A DNA stretch of 64,000 nucleotides from Collinsella sp. (GTDB lineage: Bacteria; Actinomycetota; Coriobacteriia; Coriobacteriales; Coriobacteriaceae), in assembly GCA_019419505.1 (NCBI GenBank), contig DXZS01000025.1, positions 110,983 to 174,982 of the forward strand, in the 5' to 3' direction. Positions within the stretch are counted from its first letter, which is position 1. Every line of letters starts with the position of its first letter. The notes beneath the pieces were generated by a model, which was given only the letters and a program-made list of their open reading frames with translations, searched no databases and had not been told where the DNA came from. This document shows, piece after piece, positions 17,720 through 25,702 of this stretch. Position numbers and translations under genes: made by a program.

Positions 17720-19069
17720 ATGGATACACCTTTGGGCTCCGTGCTCTACATCACCCTCGGGTGCGCTAAGAACGAGGTTGACACCGACCGCATGCGTTCT
17801 CTTTTGACCGCTGCGGGCTACGAGGAGGCATTCGACCCGCAGGATGCCGATATCGCCATCGTCAATACATGCTCGTTCCTCGCCTCCGCAACGTCCGAGA
17901 GCATCGAGACCACGCTCGAGCTCGCCAATGAGGTGCAGGACGGCGTTCGCGCCTGCCCCATCGTCATGTGCGGCTGTGTGCCGTCGCGCTATGGCGATGA
18001 CCTGCCTGACGAGCTGCCTGAGGTCGCTGCCTTTGTGAAGGCCGACGAGGAGGACGGCATCGTGGCGGTCATCGATGGCGTGCTGGGTGTCGTGCGTGAG
18101 ATCGCAGCCTATATTCCGCAGGTCAAGCGCACTGTCGAGGGCGCTGTCGCCTACGTCAAGATTTCCGATGGCTGCAACCGCTTCTGCAGCTTCTGCATGA
18201 TCCCCTATATTCGCGGTCGCTATCATTCGCGCAATGCCGAGAGCATTATCTCCGAGGTGCGCGACCTGGTTGCCGGCGGTGTGCGCGAGATCGTGCTGAT
18301 CGGCCAGGACACGGGCATTTGGGGCACCGACTTTGCCGACGAGGACTTCGCCGAGGGCTCGCCGCGCAATCTGGCGCAGCTGCTGCGCGCCGTTGCCGAG
18401 GCCGTGCGCCCGCACAATGTTTGGGTTCGAGTGCTCTACCTGCAGCCCGAGGGCATGACTGACGAGCTTATCGAGACGATTCGCGATACCCCCGAGGTGC
18501 TGCCCTATATCGATATCCCCGTGCAGCACTGCGACGCGCGCATCCTCAAGGCTATGCGCCGTTCCGGTTCGCGTCAGGAGCTCGAGGACCTGTTCCACGA
18601 TTTGCGTGAGCGCATCCCCGGCATCGTGATCCGTTCCACGGCCATGGTCGGCTTCCCGACCGAGACCGACGACGAGTTCCGCGACCTTATCGACTTTATG
18701 GACACCGTCGGCTTTGACTACACGAGCGTCTTTGCCTACTCGCAGGAGGAGGGCAGCCTGGCCGCTAAGATGGAGGGTCAGGTCGACGAAGGGGTCAAGC
18801 TCGAGCGCGCCCAGGAGGCCATGGACCTGGCCGAGTCGCTCGGTTTTGCCGCCACCGCCGCACATGTGGGCGAGCGCGCCCAGGTGATCGTCGACGGCAT
18901 CGAGGAGACCGAGGACGGCGCCGAGCTGATCGGCCATGCCTGGTTCCAGGCGCCCGATTCCGATGGCGCGGTGCACTTGGACGCCAGCGAGGCGTCCGTG
19001 GGCGATATTCTGACGGTCGAGTTTACCGATAGCTTCTGCTATGAGCTTATCGGCCATGTTGTGGAGTAG
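17720..19069 (+). CDS. rimO: Ribosomal protein S12 methylthiotransferase RimO
   Basis: A 449-residue radical SAM enzyme that adds a beta-methylthio group to the conserved Asp of ribosomal protein S12. MTTase-domain cysteines are in 'TLGCAKNEVDTD', 'VNTCSFLASA' and 'VMCGCVPSRY'. The radical SAM motif CNRFCSFC is at 152-159. A C-terminal TRAM domain ends 'FTDSFCYELIGHVVE'. 'GCAKNEVD' and 'RSTAMVGFPTETDDEF' separate it from MiaB and MtaB. GAAAGGA precedes ATG 17720. Confidence 0.95.
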   Translation: MDTPLGSVLYITLGCAKNEVDTDRMRSLLTAAGYEEAFDPQDADIAIVNTCSFLASATSESIETTLELANEVQDGVRACPIVMCGCVPSRYGDDLPDELPEVAAFVKADEEDGIVAVIDGVLGVVREIAAYIPQVKRTVEGAVAYVKISDGCNRFCSFCMIPYIRGRYHSRNAESIISEVRDLVAGGVREIVLIGQDTGIWGTDFADEDFAEGSPRNLAQLLRAVAEAVRPHNVWVRVLYLQPEGMTDELIETIRDTPEVLPYIDIPVQHCDARILKAMRRSGSRQELEDLFHDLRERIPGIVIRSTAMVGFPTETDDEFRDLIDFMDTVGFDYTSVFAYSQEEGSLAAKMEGQVDEGVKLERAQEAMDLAESLGFAATAAHVGERAQVIVDGIEETEDGAELIGHAWFQAPDSDGAVHLDASEASVGDILTVEFTDSFCYELIGHVVE

Positions 19070-19078
19070 GAGAGCGTC

Positions 19079-19717
19079 GTGGCTAACGAGAGCAATAAGG
19101 AACTGACGAGTGTCTGGACGCCCGCCAACATCGTGACGTGCGTGCGCATCGTCTTTATCCCGGTGTTCATGATCGTCTCGGCGCTGTCTCACACGAGTGT
19201 TGCCGGTACGAATTGGAGCACCTTCGACGGCCCGCTCGCCGCCGCTGCCTTCATTCTGTATGTGATCCTGTCGTGCACCGATAAGGTTGACGGTTATCTG
19301 GCGCGCTCGCGCAACGAGATCACCGACTTCGGCAAGTTCTTGGACCCCATCGCCGATAAGCTGCTCGTGTTCTCGGCCCTGCTGCTGTTCTTGGATTTTG
19401 GCGCCGTAACCGTGTGGTCGGTGTTCATCATCCTGTTCCGTGAGCTGCTGGTGAGCGCCCTACGCATGGTCGCGAGTGCGGCCGGTGTGGTCGTTGCCGC
19501 CGACAAGCTAGGCAAGTACAAGACGGCGACCACGATGGTCTCCATCTGCGGTTACCTGTGCGTTTTTGCGATGGCCGGCTTGCACCTTGGCCCGGTGGCG
19601 CTGACGCTCGGCATCTACTCGGTGTCGCGCTTCCTGTATGCCGTTGCCGTTGTCTTGACCGTTATCTCGGGCGCCCAGTACTTCTGGAACTGCCGCAAGA
19701 TCGTCTTTTCGGTCTAG
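19079..19717 (+). CDS. pgsA: CDP-diacylglycerol--glycerol-3-phosphate 3-phosphatidyltransferase
   Basis: A 212-residue membrane enzyme that makes phosphatidylglycerophosphate, the committed step to phosphatidylglycerol and cardiolipin. The CDP-alcohol phosphotransferase motif DGxxARxxxxxxxxGxxxDxxxD is intact from residue 71 ('DGYLARSRNEITDFGKFLDP'). Predicted helices surround it. GTG 19079 is the start, 9 bases after rimO with GGAGAG between; the rimO-pgsA-cinA-recA order is a familiar Gram-positive/actinobacterial arrangement. A second, more divergent member is at 39937-40641. Confidence 0.93.
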   Translation: MANESNKELTSVWTPANIVTCVRIVFIPVFMIVSALSHTSVAGTNWSTFDGPLAAAAFILYVILSCTDKVDGYLARSRNEITDFGKFLDPIADKLLVFSALLLFLDFGAVTVWSVFIILFRELLVSALRMVASAAGVVVAADKLGKYKTATTMVSICGYLCVFAMAGLHLGPVALTLGIYSVSRFLYAVAVVLTVISGAQYFWNCRKIVFSV

Positions 19718-19723
19718 GTCCTG

Positions 19724-20260
19724 GTGGGTATGACGGACTCTTTTGAGCAGATTTCCGCACATAACGAGGAGCTGGCGCGCGATATCGTCGAGCGCGCGAG
19801 CGCTCGGGGGGTGACGGTTTCGACGGCTGAGTCGCTGACGGCGGGTATGATCGCCTCGACGATTGCGGATATCCCGGGCGCCTCGGCGGTGCTGTGTGGC
19901 GGTGCGGTGACCTACTGCGATGAGATTAAGCATCGCATGCTGGGTGTTGAGCAGGAGACGCTCGACCGCTACACCGCGGTGTCGCATCAAACTGCGCGCG
20001 AGATGGCGTCGGGTTCGCTGGAGCTGTACCAGAGCGATATTGCAGTGAGCGCAACGGGTTATGCCGGCCCCGGCGGCGGTACTGAGGACGATCCAGCGGG
20101 CACTTTCTATATTGGCTGGGCGCATCTTTCCGCCGATGGGGGAGTGCCGGTCGTGGACTCTGTGCGCTGCCACTATGAGGGCGACCGTTCGTGTGTTCGT
20201 GCCCATGCGGTCACGGAGGCATTGGGTCGCATTGCCCTTGTGCTCAACTCTATGGAATAG
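19724..20260 (+). CDS. cinA: CinA C-terminal (nicotinamide-nucleotide amidase) domain protein
   Basis: A 178-residue protein made only of the CinA/PncC amidase domain: 'VSTAESLTAGMIAS' near the start, then 'GGAVTYCDEIKHRMLGV' and 'VSATGYAGPGGGTEDDPAGT'. PncC deamidates nicotinamide mononucleotide to nicotinate mononucleotide. The MoaB-like N-terminal half of full CinA is absent. GTG 19724 or ATG 19730 could start; neither has a strong ribosome site. It is followed by a terminator and then recA, as in many genomes. Confidence 0.88.
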   Translation: MGMTDSFEQISAHNEELARDIVERASARGVTVSTAESLTAGMIASTIADIPGASAVLCGGAVTYCDEIKHRMLGVEQETLDRYTAVSHQTAREMASGSLELYQSDIAVSATGYAGPGGGTEDDPAGTFYIGWAHLSADGGVPVVDSVRCHYEGDRSCVRAHAVTEALGRIALVLNSME

Positions 20261-20268
20261 ACGTGTTT

Positions 20269-20290
20269 TAAGGGGCCTTCGGGCCCCTTA
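20269..20290. terminator. Terminator between cinA and recA
   Basis: TAAGGGGCC (20269-20277), loop TTCG, GGCCCCTTA (20282-20290): a perfect 9-bp stem 9 bases after the cinA stop. The T-tract is better on the minus strand than on the plus strand. Confidence 0.75.
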
Positions 20291-20458
20291 ATTGTGGAGA
20301 TAGGGACCTTAGGCTTATTTGGCGTTTGTGCTGGTTGTAGACGTAATTATGCCTGCCTTGTTCATATTTGGTCCTTTGTGGTCAAGCATTTGGTCAGTGT
20401 TTGGTCGGCGTTTGGTTGGGTTTTGGAAAGGTCGGCTGCATATGATTTATCTGAACGG

Positions 20459-20487
20459 TTGACCACGAACAGCCGTTCGTTTATTAT
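20459..20487 (+). promoter_or_regulatory. recA promoter with an SOS box in the spacer
   Basis: TTGACC (20459-20464) and TATTAT (20482-20487) are separated by exactly 17 bases. The spacer contains CGAAC-AGCC-GTTCG at 20466-20479, a perfect Gram-positive/actinobacterial LexA site. Bound LexA would cover the promoter. The predicted transcript starts ~25 bases before the recA ATG. Confidence 0.85.
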
Positions 20488-20517
20488 CGATGCAGGTTGT
20501 TAAGAGGAGGGCTATTC

Positions 20518-21666
20518 ATGGCCAAGAATTCAGGTCCCGTACGTACCGTTCATGCTCGCACGACGGGTAAAGAGCGCGATGAGATGATCGCCACCACCAA
20601 GGCCGAGATAGAGAAGAAATTCGGCCAGGGTTCCATCATGAGGTACGGCGACGGTGGCCCCGAGCTCGAGGTCGAGGCCATCCCTACGGGCGCTCTGGCA
20701 CTCGATGCCGCACTGGGTATCGGCGGTGTGCCGCGCGGCCGAATCGTCGAGATCTACGGTCCCGAGTCCTCCGGTAAGACGACGCTTTCGCTCGAGATCT
20801 TGGCCGAGGCCCAGGCAATGGGTGGCGTTGTGGCATTTATCGATGCCGAGCACGCGCTCGATCCCACGTATGCCGCACGCATCGGCGTGGATATCGACGA
20901 GGTGCTCATTTCCCAGCCCGATACGGGTGAGCAGGCGCTCGAAATCGTTGACATGCTTGTGCGTTCTGGTGCCATCGATGCCATCGTCGTCGACTCCGTC
21001 GCCGCGCTGACCCCGCGTGCCGAGATCGAGGGAGAAATCGGCGACACTACGGTCGGTCTTCAGGCTCGCCTGATGAGCCAGGCGCTCCGTAAGCTCGCCG
21101 GCTCGCTGTCCAAGTCCAACACGACGTGCATCTTCATTAACCAGCTGCGTGAGAAGATCGGCGTCATGTTCGGCAACCCCGAGACTACGACGGGCGGCCG
21201 TGCCCTTAAGTTCTTCTCTTCGGTGCGTATCGACATTCGCCGCATCGACAGCATTAAGCTTAAGGACGAGGTTATCGGTAACCGCGTGCGCGCCAAGGTC
21301 GTTAAGAACAAGGTGGCAGCTCCGTTCCGTTCTGCTGAGTTCGACATCATGTACGGTACGGGCATCTCTAAGGAGGGCTCGATCTTGGACATGGCTGTCG
21401 AGTGCGGCATCTGCAAGAAGATGGGCTCCTGGTTTGCCTATGGCGAGGACAAGCTCGGCAATGGTCGCGAGGCCGCCAAGGCGTTCCTGCGCGAACACCC
21501 CGATTGCGCTGATGAGATTGAGCATAAGGTCCGCCTTGCCTGCGGGCTTGAGTTTGATGACGATGCTCCGTCCGAAGTCGAGCTGACCGATCAGCCTGCG
21601 CCTGAGGAGTTTGACGAGCTTTACGCCATCGATGGTTCCGCCATGCTCGATGATGACGACGAGTAG
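20518..21666 (+). CDS. recA: Recombinase RecA
   Basis: A 382-residue RecA. Walker A 'GPESSGKTT' is at 81-89, with 'FIDAEHALDP', 'VVDSVAALTPRAEIEG' (Walker B and loop 1) and 'FINQLREKIGVMFGNPETTTGG' (loop 2). An N-terminal extension of ~20 residues precedes the usual 'ATTKAEIEKKFGQGSIMRYG', and an acidic C-terminal tail ends DDDDE. ATG 20518 is chosen because GAGGAGG at 20504-20510 lies 7 bases upstream; longer starts would overlap this site. It is SOS-controlled (promoter above) and followed by recX. Confidence 0.98.
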   Translation: MAKNSGPVRTVHARTTGKERDEMIATTKAEIEKKFGQGSIMRYGDGGPELEVEAIPTGALALDAALGIGGVPRGRIVEIYGPESSGKTTLSLEILAEAQAMGGVVAFIDAEHALDPTYAARIGVDIDEVLISQPDTGEQALEIVDMLVRSGAIDAIVVDSVAALTPRAEIEGEIGDTTVGLQARLMSQALRKLAGSLSKSNTTCIFINQLREKIGVMFGNPETTTGGRALKFFSSVRIDIRRIDSIKLKDEVIGNRVRAKVVKNKVAAPFRSAEFDIMYGTGISKEGSILDMAVECGICKKMGSWFAYGEDKLGNGREAAKAFLREHPDCADEIEHKVRLACGLEFDDDAPSEVELTDQPAPEEFDELYAIDGSAMLDDDDE

Positions 21667-21677
21667 CGGTTACGCTC

Positions 21678-22370
21678 ATGTCGTATACGGTGACCGAGGC
21701 CACGGTCGTCTTTCCCGATAAGAAGGCGGCCTCCTCGTTCTCGAGCGGGTATGCGTCCAAAAAGCCTTGCGCACGTATCGATTGCGAGCTTGAGGGCGGT
21801 TTTAAGCGGTCCATTTGGATTCCCGTGCGGGCCGCGCGCCTGTATGTCAAAAACCGCCCTGATCTTCCCTGTGATTGGGATAACTTTCGTGAGGCGGTTC
21901 AGCTCATCGAGCGTAAATGTGCTCTCACCATGGTGACCGAGATGTTGTCGCGCCGCGACCATGCGACGGGTGAGGTCCGTGACAAGCTGGCTCGCTACGG
22001 CTTTCATCAGCTCGCGATCGATTTCGCCGTCGAGCGCGCCACCGAGTATCGCTTTTTAGACGAGAACCGCTTTTGCTCGTACTTTATCGAGGAACGCAAG
22101 CGGCGTGGTTGGGGACAGCGCAAAATCGAGACCGAGCTCAAGCGCCGTCATGTCGTGCTCGATGACATTCCCGGTTATCCCGAGGATTATTTTGCCGTCG
22201 AAGACGATTTGGCGCGTGCGTCAGCCCTGCTCGCCAAGCGGCGTGTTCCAGAGACGCGCGGATTCGAAAAACTGGTTCGGTTTTTGATGGGCAAGGGCTT
22301 CTCGTATCACATCGCCGCCGATGCCGTTAAGGCACGTCTCGATGCCGAATGCGAGGAATGTGCGGTTTAG
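21678..22370 (+). CDS. recX: Regulatory protein RecX
   Basis: A 230-residue RecX-type protein with a three-helix repeat structure, e.g. 'LSRRDHATGEVRDKLARYGF' and 'RKRRGWGQRKIETELKRRHV'. RecX binds and inhibits RecA filaments. About 70 additional N-terminal residues precede the canonical repeats. It begins 11 bases after recA, so the recA SOS promoter should also serve it. Confidence 0.88.
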   Translation: MSYTVTEATVVFPDKKAASSFSSGYASKKPCARIDCELEGGFKRSIWIPVRAARLYVKNRPDLPCDWDNFREAVQLIERKCALTMVTEMLSRRDHATGEVRDKLARYGFHQLAIDFAVERATEYRFLDENRFCSYFIEERKRRGWGQRKIETELKRRHVVLDDIPGYPEDYFAVEDDLARASALLAKRRVPETRGFEKLVRFLMGKGFSYHIAADAVKARLDAECEECAV

Positions 22371-22432
22371 GCGTATGTGTTTTGTGGCCCTGCCGTTCAC
22401 CGCGTTTTAACCGCCGTACTGGGGCCATTTAT

Positions 22433-22461
22433 TTGACAGTTGTTGTGGTTCAACGTACGAT
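22433..22461 (+). promoter_or_regulatory. Promoter upstream of rny
   Basis: TTGACA (22433-22438) and TACGAT (22456-22461) with a 17-base spacer, in the 257-base gap between recX and rny. It predicts a 5' leader of about 160 bases. Nothing else is evident in this gap. Confidence 0.75.
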
Positions 22462-22627
22462 AAACACTGTCATTTGCTTTGTGATATGTGCTCATCTGTG
22501 ATGAGTTTGTTTGTATGTTTATCTGTATCCGACCCGCATAAGCTGCGCCCATATTACTCAAATGTCGCGAGCCGTTCGTAAGGACGGTTCGCTTTGTTGT
22601 GTAACGAATCCATAAAAAGGAGTGAGC

Positions 22628-24178
22628 ATGCCTATCATTGCAGCGCTCGTTGGCATCGTTTTGGGTGCCGTCGCCGCCATTGCCTACATGCGCACCGCCA
22701 AGCAGGGTAGTCTTCACGAGGCCGACGAAAAGATCCAGTCGGCACACGCACAGGCTGAGTCCCTGATCGGTGATGCTAAGCGTCAGGCCGAGACCCTCAA
22801 AAAAGAGGCTCTTCTCGAGGCTAAAGAGGAGATCATCAAGAACAAGCAGGCCGCCGAGGCCGAGGACAAGCAGCGTAAGAGCGAGATTCGTACGCTCGAG
22901 AACCGCGTGATGCAGCGCGAGGAATCCCTCGATCGCCGTAACGACGCTCTCGACAAGCGCGAGCATCAGCTGTCCAGTCAGGCCGGTCAGGTCGAGAAGC
23001 GCTCCCGAGAGCTCGAGGAGCTCTGCGCAAAGCAGACCTCCGAGCTTGAGCGTATCGCCGACCTTACCCGCGAGGACGCCCACAAGGAGCTCCTCGACAA
23101 GGTTCGTGGCGAGGTCACCCACGAGGCTGCCACGATTATTCGCGAGTCTGAGCAGCAGGTTCGCGCCGAGTGCCACAAGACCGCCCAGGAGATTCTGTCC
23201 CTGGCGATTCAGCGCTGCGCTGCCGACCACACTGCCGAGGTCACCGTTACCTCCGTGCACATTCCCTCTGATGACCTCAAGGGCCGTATCATCGGTCGCG
23301 AGGGTCGCAACATCCGGACATTCGAGCAGGTTTCCGGCGTCAACCTCGTGATCGACGACACGCCCGAGACCGTCGTTCTTTCGAGCTTCGACCCGGTCCG
23401 TCGTGAGACCGCCCGCGTTGCCCTCGAGAACCTCATCGCCGACGGCCGCATTCACCCCGCCCGCATCGAGGAGATGTATCACAAGGCTGCCGACCTGGTT
23501 CAGCAGCGCGTGCGCGAGGCTGGCGAGCAGGCTGCCTTCGATACCGGCATTCACGACCTGCACCCCGAGATCGTCAAGACCCTTGGTGCCCTGCGCTACC
23601 GTACTTCGTTTGGTCAGAACGTGCTTCAGCACTCCCTCGAAGTCTCTGACCTGTGCGGCGTGATGGCTTCCGAGCTTGGCCTGGACGTTGTGACTGCCAA
23701 GCGCGCCGGCCTGCTGCACGACCTGGGCAAGGCAATCGACCATGACGTCGAGGGCCCGCATGCCGTCATCGGCGCCGAGCTTGCCCGCCGTTATGGCGAG
23801 AAGCCCGTTATCGTCCACGCTATCGAGGCTCACCATGCCGATGTCGACCCCAACACGGTACTCGATGTCCTGGTACAGGCCGCCGATGCCGTCTCTGCCT
23901 CTCGCCCCGGTGCCCGTCGCGAGTCTGCCGAGAACTACATCAAGCGTCTTGAGAAGCTCGAGGAGATTGCCAACTCCCATGACGGCGTCGAGCGTACCTA
24001 TGCCATGCAGGCCGGTCGTGAGGTCCACGTCATGGTCCAGCCGGACAAGATTTCCGATGCCCAGTCCACGGTTCTGGCTCACGATATCGCCCATCAGATC
24101 GAGGAAGAGATGGAGTATCCCGGTCAGGTGCGCGTCGTCGTGATTCGCGAGAGCCGCGCTGTCGATATCGCTAAATAA
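22628..24178 (+). CDS. rny: Ribonuclease Y
   Basis: A 516-residue membrane-anchored endoribonuclease that initiates mRNA decay. An N-terminal helix ('IIAALVGIVLGAVAAIAYM') is followed by a long coiled coil (about 30-190), a KH domain ('DDLKGRIIGREGRNIRTFEQ') and an HD domain with 'HDLGKAIDHDVEGPH' near residue 364. ATG 22628 fits AAGGAG at 22616-22621; GTG 22622 is too close to that site. It begins the run rny-GHKL ATPase-spoVS-miaB-miaA-hflX. Confidence 0.96.
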   Translation: MPIIAALVGIVLGAVAAIAYMRTAKQGSLHEADEKIQSAHAQAESLIGDAKRQAETLKKEALLEAKEEIIKNKQAAEAEDKQRKSEIRTLENRVMQREESLDRRNDALDKREHQLSSQAGQVEKRSRELEELCAKQTSELERIADLTREDAHKELLDKVRGEVTHEAATIIRESEQQVRAECHKTAQEILSLAIQRCAADHTAEVTVTSVHIPSDDLKGRIIGREGRNIRTFEQVSGVNLVIDDTPETVVLSSFDPVRRETARVALENLIADGRIHPARIEEMYHKAADLVQQRVREAGEQAAFDTGIHDLHPEIVKTLGALRYRTSFGQNVLQHSLEVSDLCGVMASELGLDVVTAKRAGLLHDLGKAIDHDVEGPHAVIGAELARRYGEKPVIVHAIEAHHADVDPNTVLDVLVQAADAVSASRPGARRESAENYIKRLEKLEEIANSHDGVERTYAMQAGREVHVMVQPDKISDAQSTVLAHDIAHQIEEEMEYPGQVRVVVIRESRAVDIAK

Positions 24179-24179
24179 C

Positions 24180-25265
24180 ATGAGCGACGCGAACGAGCTC
24201 ATCTCATTTATCGCGTCGATGTCGGGGGAGGGCAACCTTCGCGTCGAGGAGAACCTTGGCGAGGGGTATGTCCGCCTCCGCGTTTCGGAGGCCGAGCGGC
24301 GCCAGGCAAAGCACGACATTCAGCATGTCGAGGATATCGTCATCGAAATGCTCCGTAATGCTCGCGATGCTGGCGCCGACAAGGTCTATCTCGCCACGAC
24401 CAAGGAAGATGGCGTCCGCACGCTTGTCTTTCTTGATAACGGTTCGGGCGTTCCGCAGGATATGCAAGAGCGAATCTTCGATGCCCGCGTTACCTCCAAG
24501 CTCGAGAGCATGAAGATGGACCGTTGGGGCGTTCACGGTCGTGGCATGGCATTGTTTTCGATCAAGCAGAACACCGACGAGGCCCGCGTGGTCACGTCCG
24601 GTGTCGATCTTGGCTCAGCCTTTAAGGTGAGCGTTGCGGCCGACCGCCTCAGTGAGCGTGCCGATCAGTCCAGCTGGCCCCAGGCCGTCAAGGATGAGGA
24701 CGGACGTTATGTCTGTGCTCGCGGTCCGCATAATATTATTCGCGCTGCTTGTGAGTTTGCGCTCGAGGAGTTGCGCGGTTGCGATGTCTATCTTGGTTCT
24801 CCGTCTGAGATTGCCGCGACCCTTTATGCTCAGGCGTCAAGTCGGCTCGATACGTCTCGTCTCCTGTTCATTGACGACGAGAGCGAGCTTCCGGTTGTCG
24901 ATCGTTTAGGCCTTGCCTCCGATGCCGAGGACTTTATCCGTATCTGTTCGGGTTTGGGTCTTGAGATGTCCGAGCGCACGGCACATCGCATTTTGGCAGG
25001 GCAGATTAAGCCCGTTCGCGGTGTGACCGCGCGTCTGCTGCGCGAGCGTGATTCGTCCTCGCATGCGCCGGCTCCTGTCGATCTCGCGAAGGATCGTCGC
25101 GGGCTACGTATTGCCAAGGATGACATGGCACAGTTTTCGCGCGCTGTGGAACGCGACTTTAATGACCTTGCCACCCGGTACTATCTCAACCTTTGCGGCG
25201 ACCCAAAGATCCGTGTTTCGCGTGATCGAATCACCGTGACCTTTGATCTTGCCAAAGAGGAATAG
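24180..25265 (+). CDS. GHKL-type ATP-binding protein of unknown function
   Basis: A 361-residue protein whose first ~170 residues form a Bergerat (GHKL) ATPase fold: N-box 'EDIVIEMLRNARDAGA', G1 box 'DNGSGVP' and G2 box 'WGVHGRGMALFSI'. This is the ATP lid arrangement of MutL, Hsp90, gyrase B and histidine kinases. No phosphoacceptor His, receiver, Hsp90 middle domain or transducer domain is recognisable. The C-terminal half ('LSERTAHRILAGQIKPVRGV', 'FSRAVERDFNDLATRYYLNL') is not recognised. It starts one base after the rny stop and precedes spoVS, so its expression is probably linked to RNase Y. Confidence 0.8.
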   Translation: MSDANELISFIASMSGEGNLRVEENLGEGYVRLRVSEAERRQAKHDIQHVEDIVIEMLRNARDAGADKVYLATTKEDGVRTLVFLDNGSGVPQDMQERIFDARVTSKLESMKMDRWGVHGRGMALFSIKQNTDEARVVTSGVDLGSAFKVSVAADRLSERADQSSWPQAVKDEDGRYVCARGPHNIIRAACEFALEELRGCDVYLGSPSEIAATLYAQASSRLDTSRLLFIDDESELPVVDRLGLASDAEDFIRICSGLGLEMSERTAHRILAGQIKPVRGVTARLLRERDSSSHAPAPVDLAKDRRGLRIAKDDMAQFSRAVERDFNDLATRYYLNLCGDPKIRVSRDRITVTFDLAKEE

Positions 25266-25272
25266 TGCCTTT

Positions 25273-25290
25273 ACCGAGTCCACTCGGTAC
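25273..25290 (+). other. Small hairpin between the GHKL gene and spoVS
   Basis: ACCGAG and CTCGGT separated by a 4-base loop form a short stem in the 74-base gap before spoVS. No T-tract follows, so it is not a convincing terminator; it may shape the spoVS leader. Confidence 0.3.
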
Positions 25291-25339
25291 GATACAGTTA
25301 TTGCAGTTAAAACGTACTTTTAAATGCAGGAGTTTCTTC

Positions 25340-25657
25340 ATGGATTGCCTGAAGGTATCAAGCAAATCATCGCCCGCGTCCGTTGCCGGCGCCATCGCCG
25401 GCATGGTCAAGGATGGTGTACCCGTCAACATCCAGTGTGTCGGCGCCGGTGCCGTCAACCAGGCTATTAAGGCCGTTGCTATCGCGCGCGGTTTTTTGAT
25501 TCCAACCGGGTTTGATATTTCCTGCGCGCCCGTGTTCTCCGACATCCTCATTAACGGGGAGTCGCGCACGGCCATCCGCCTTTCTATCTACGTTCACCAG
25601 ATCAATCGAGCTGCTATGGATAACGTCGTCATGGATGATGTTAAGCCTGTGGCATAG
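25340..25657 (+). CDS. spoVS: Stage V sporulation protein S (SpoVS) homologue
   Basis: A 105-residue Alba-superfamily nucleic-acid-binding protein. The SpoVS core is clear: 'LKVSSKSSPASVAGAIAGMV', 'QCVGAGAVNQAIKAVAIARG' and 'ISCAPVFSDI'. In Bacillus it is needed for spore coat and late sporulation, but SpoVS also occurs in non-sporulating lineages. ATG 25340 follows AGGAG by 7 bases; the longer frame upstream lacks such a site. The order rny-(GHKL)-spoVS echoes the rny-ymdB-spoVS cluster of Bacillus, with the GHKL protein in the place of YmdB. Confidence 0.92.
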   Translation: MDCLKVSSKSSPASVAGAIAGMVKDGVPVNIQCVGAGAVNQAIKAVAIARGFLIPTGFDISCAPVFSDILINGESRTAIRLSIYVHQINRAAMDNVVMDDVKPVA

Positions 25658-25702
25658 CTTCTGCTTGCCTTGTTTCGCTCCCCATCGTTAGGACTTATGC
25701 AC

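Noticed and set aside
20294..20503. Possible 69-residue protein upstream of recA
   Set aside because: It overlaps the recA promoter and SOS box, has no good ribosome site and does not resemble a known protein.
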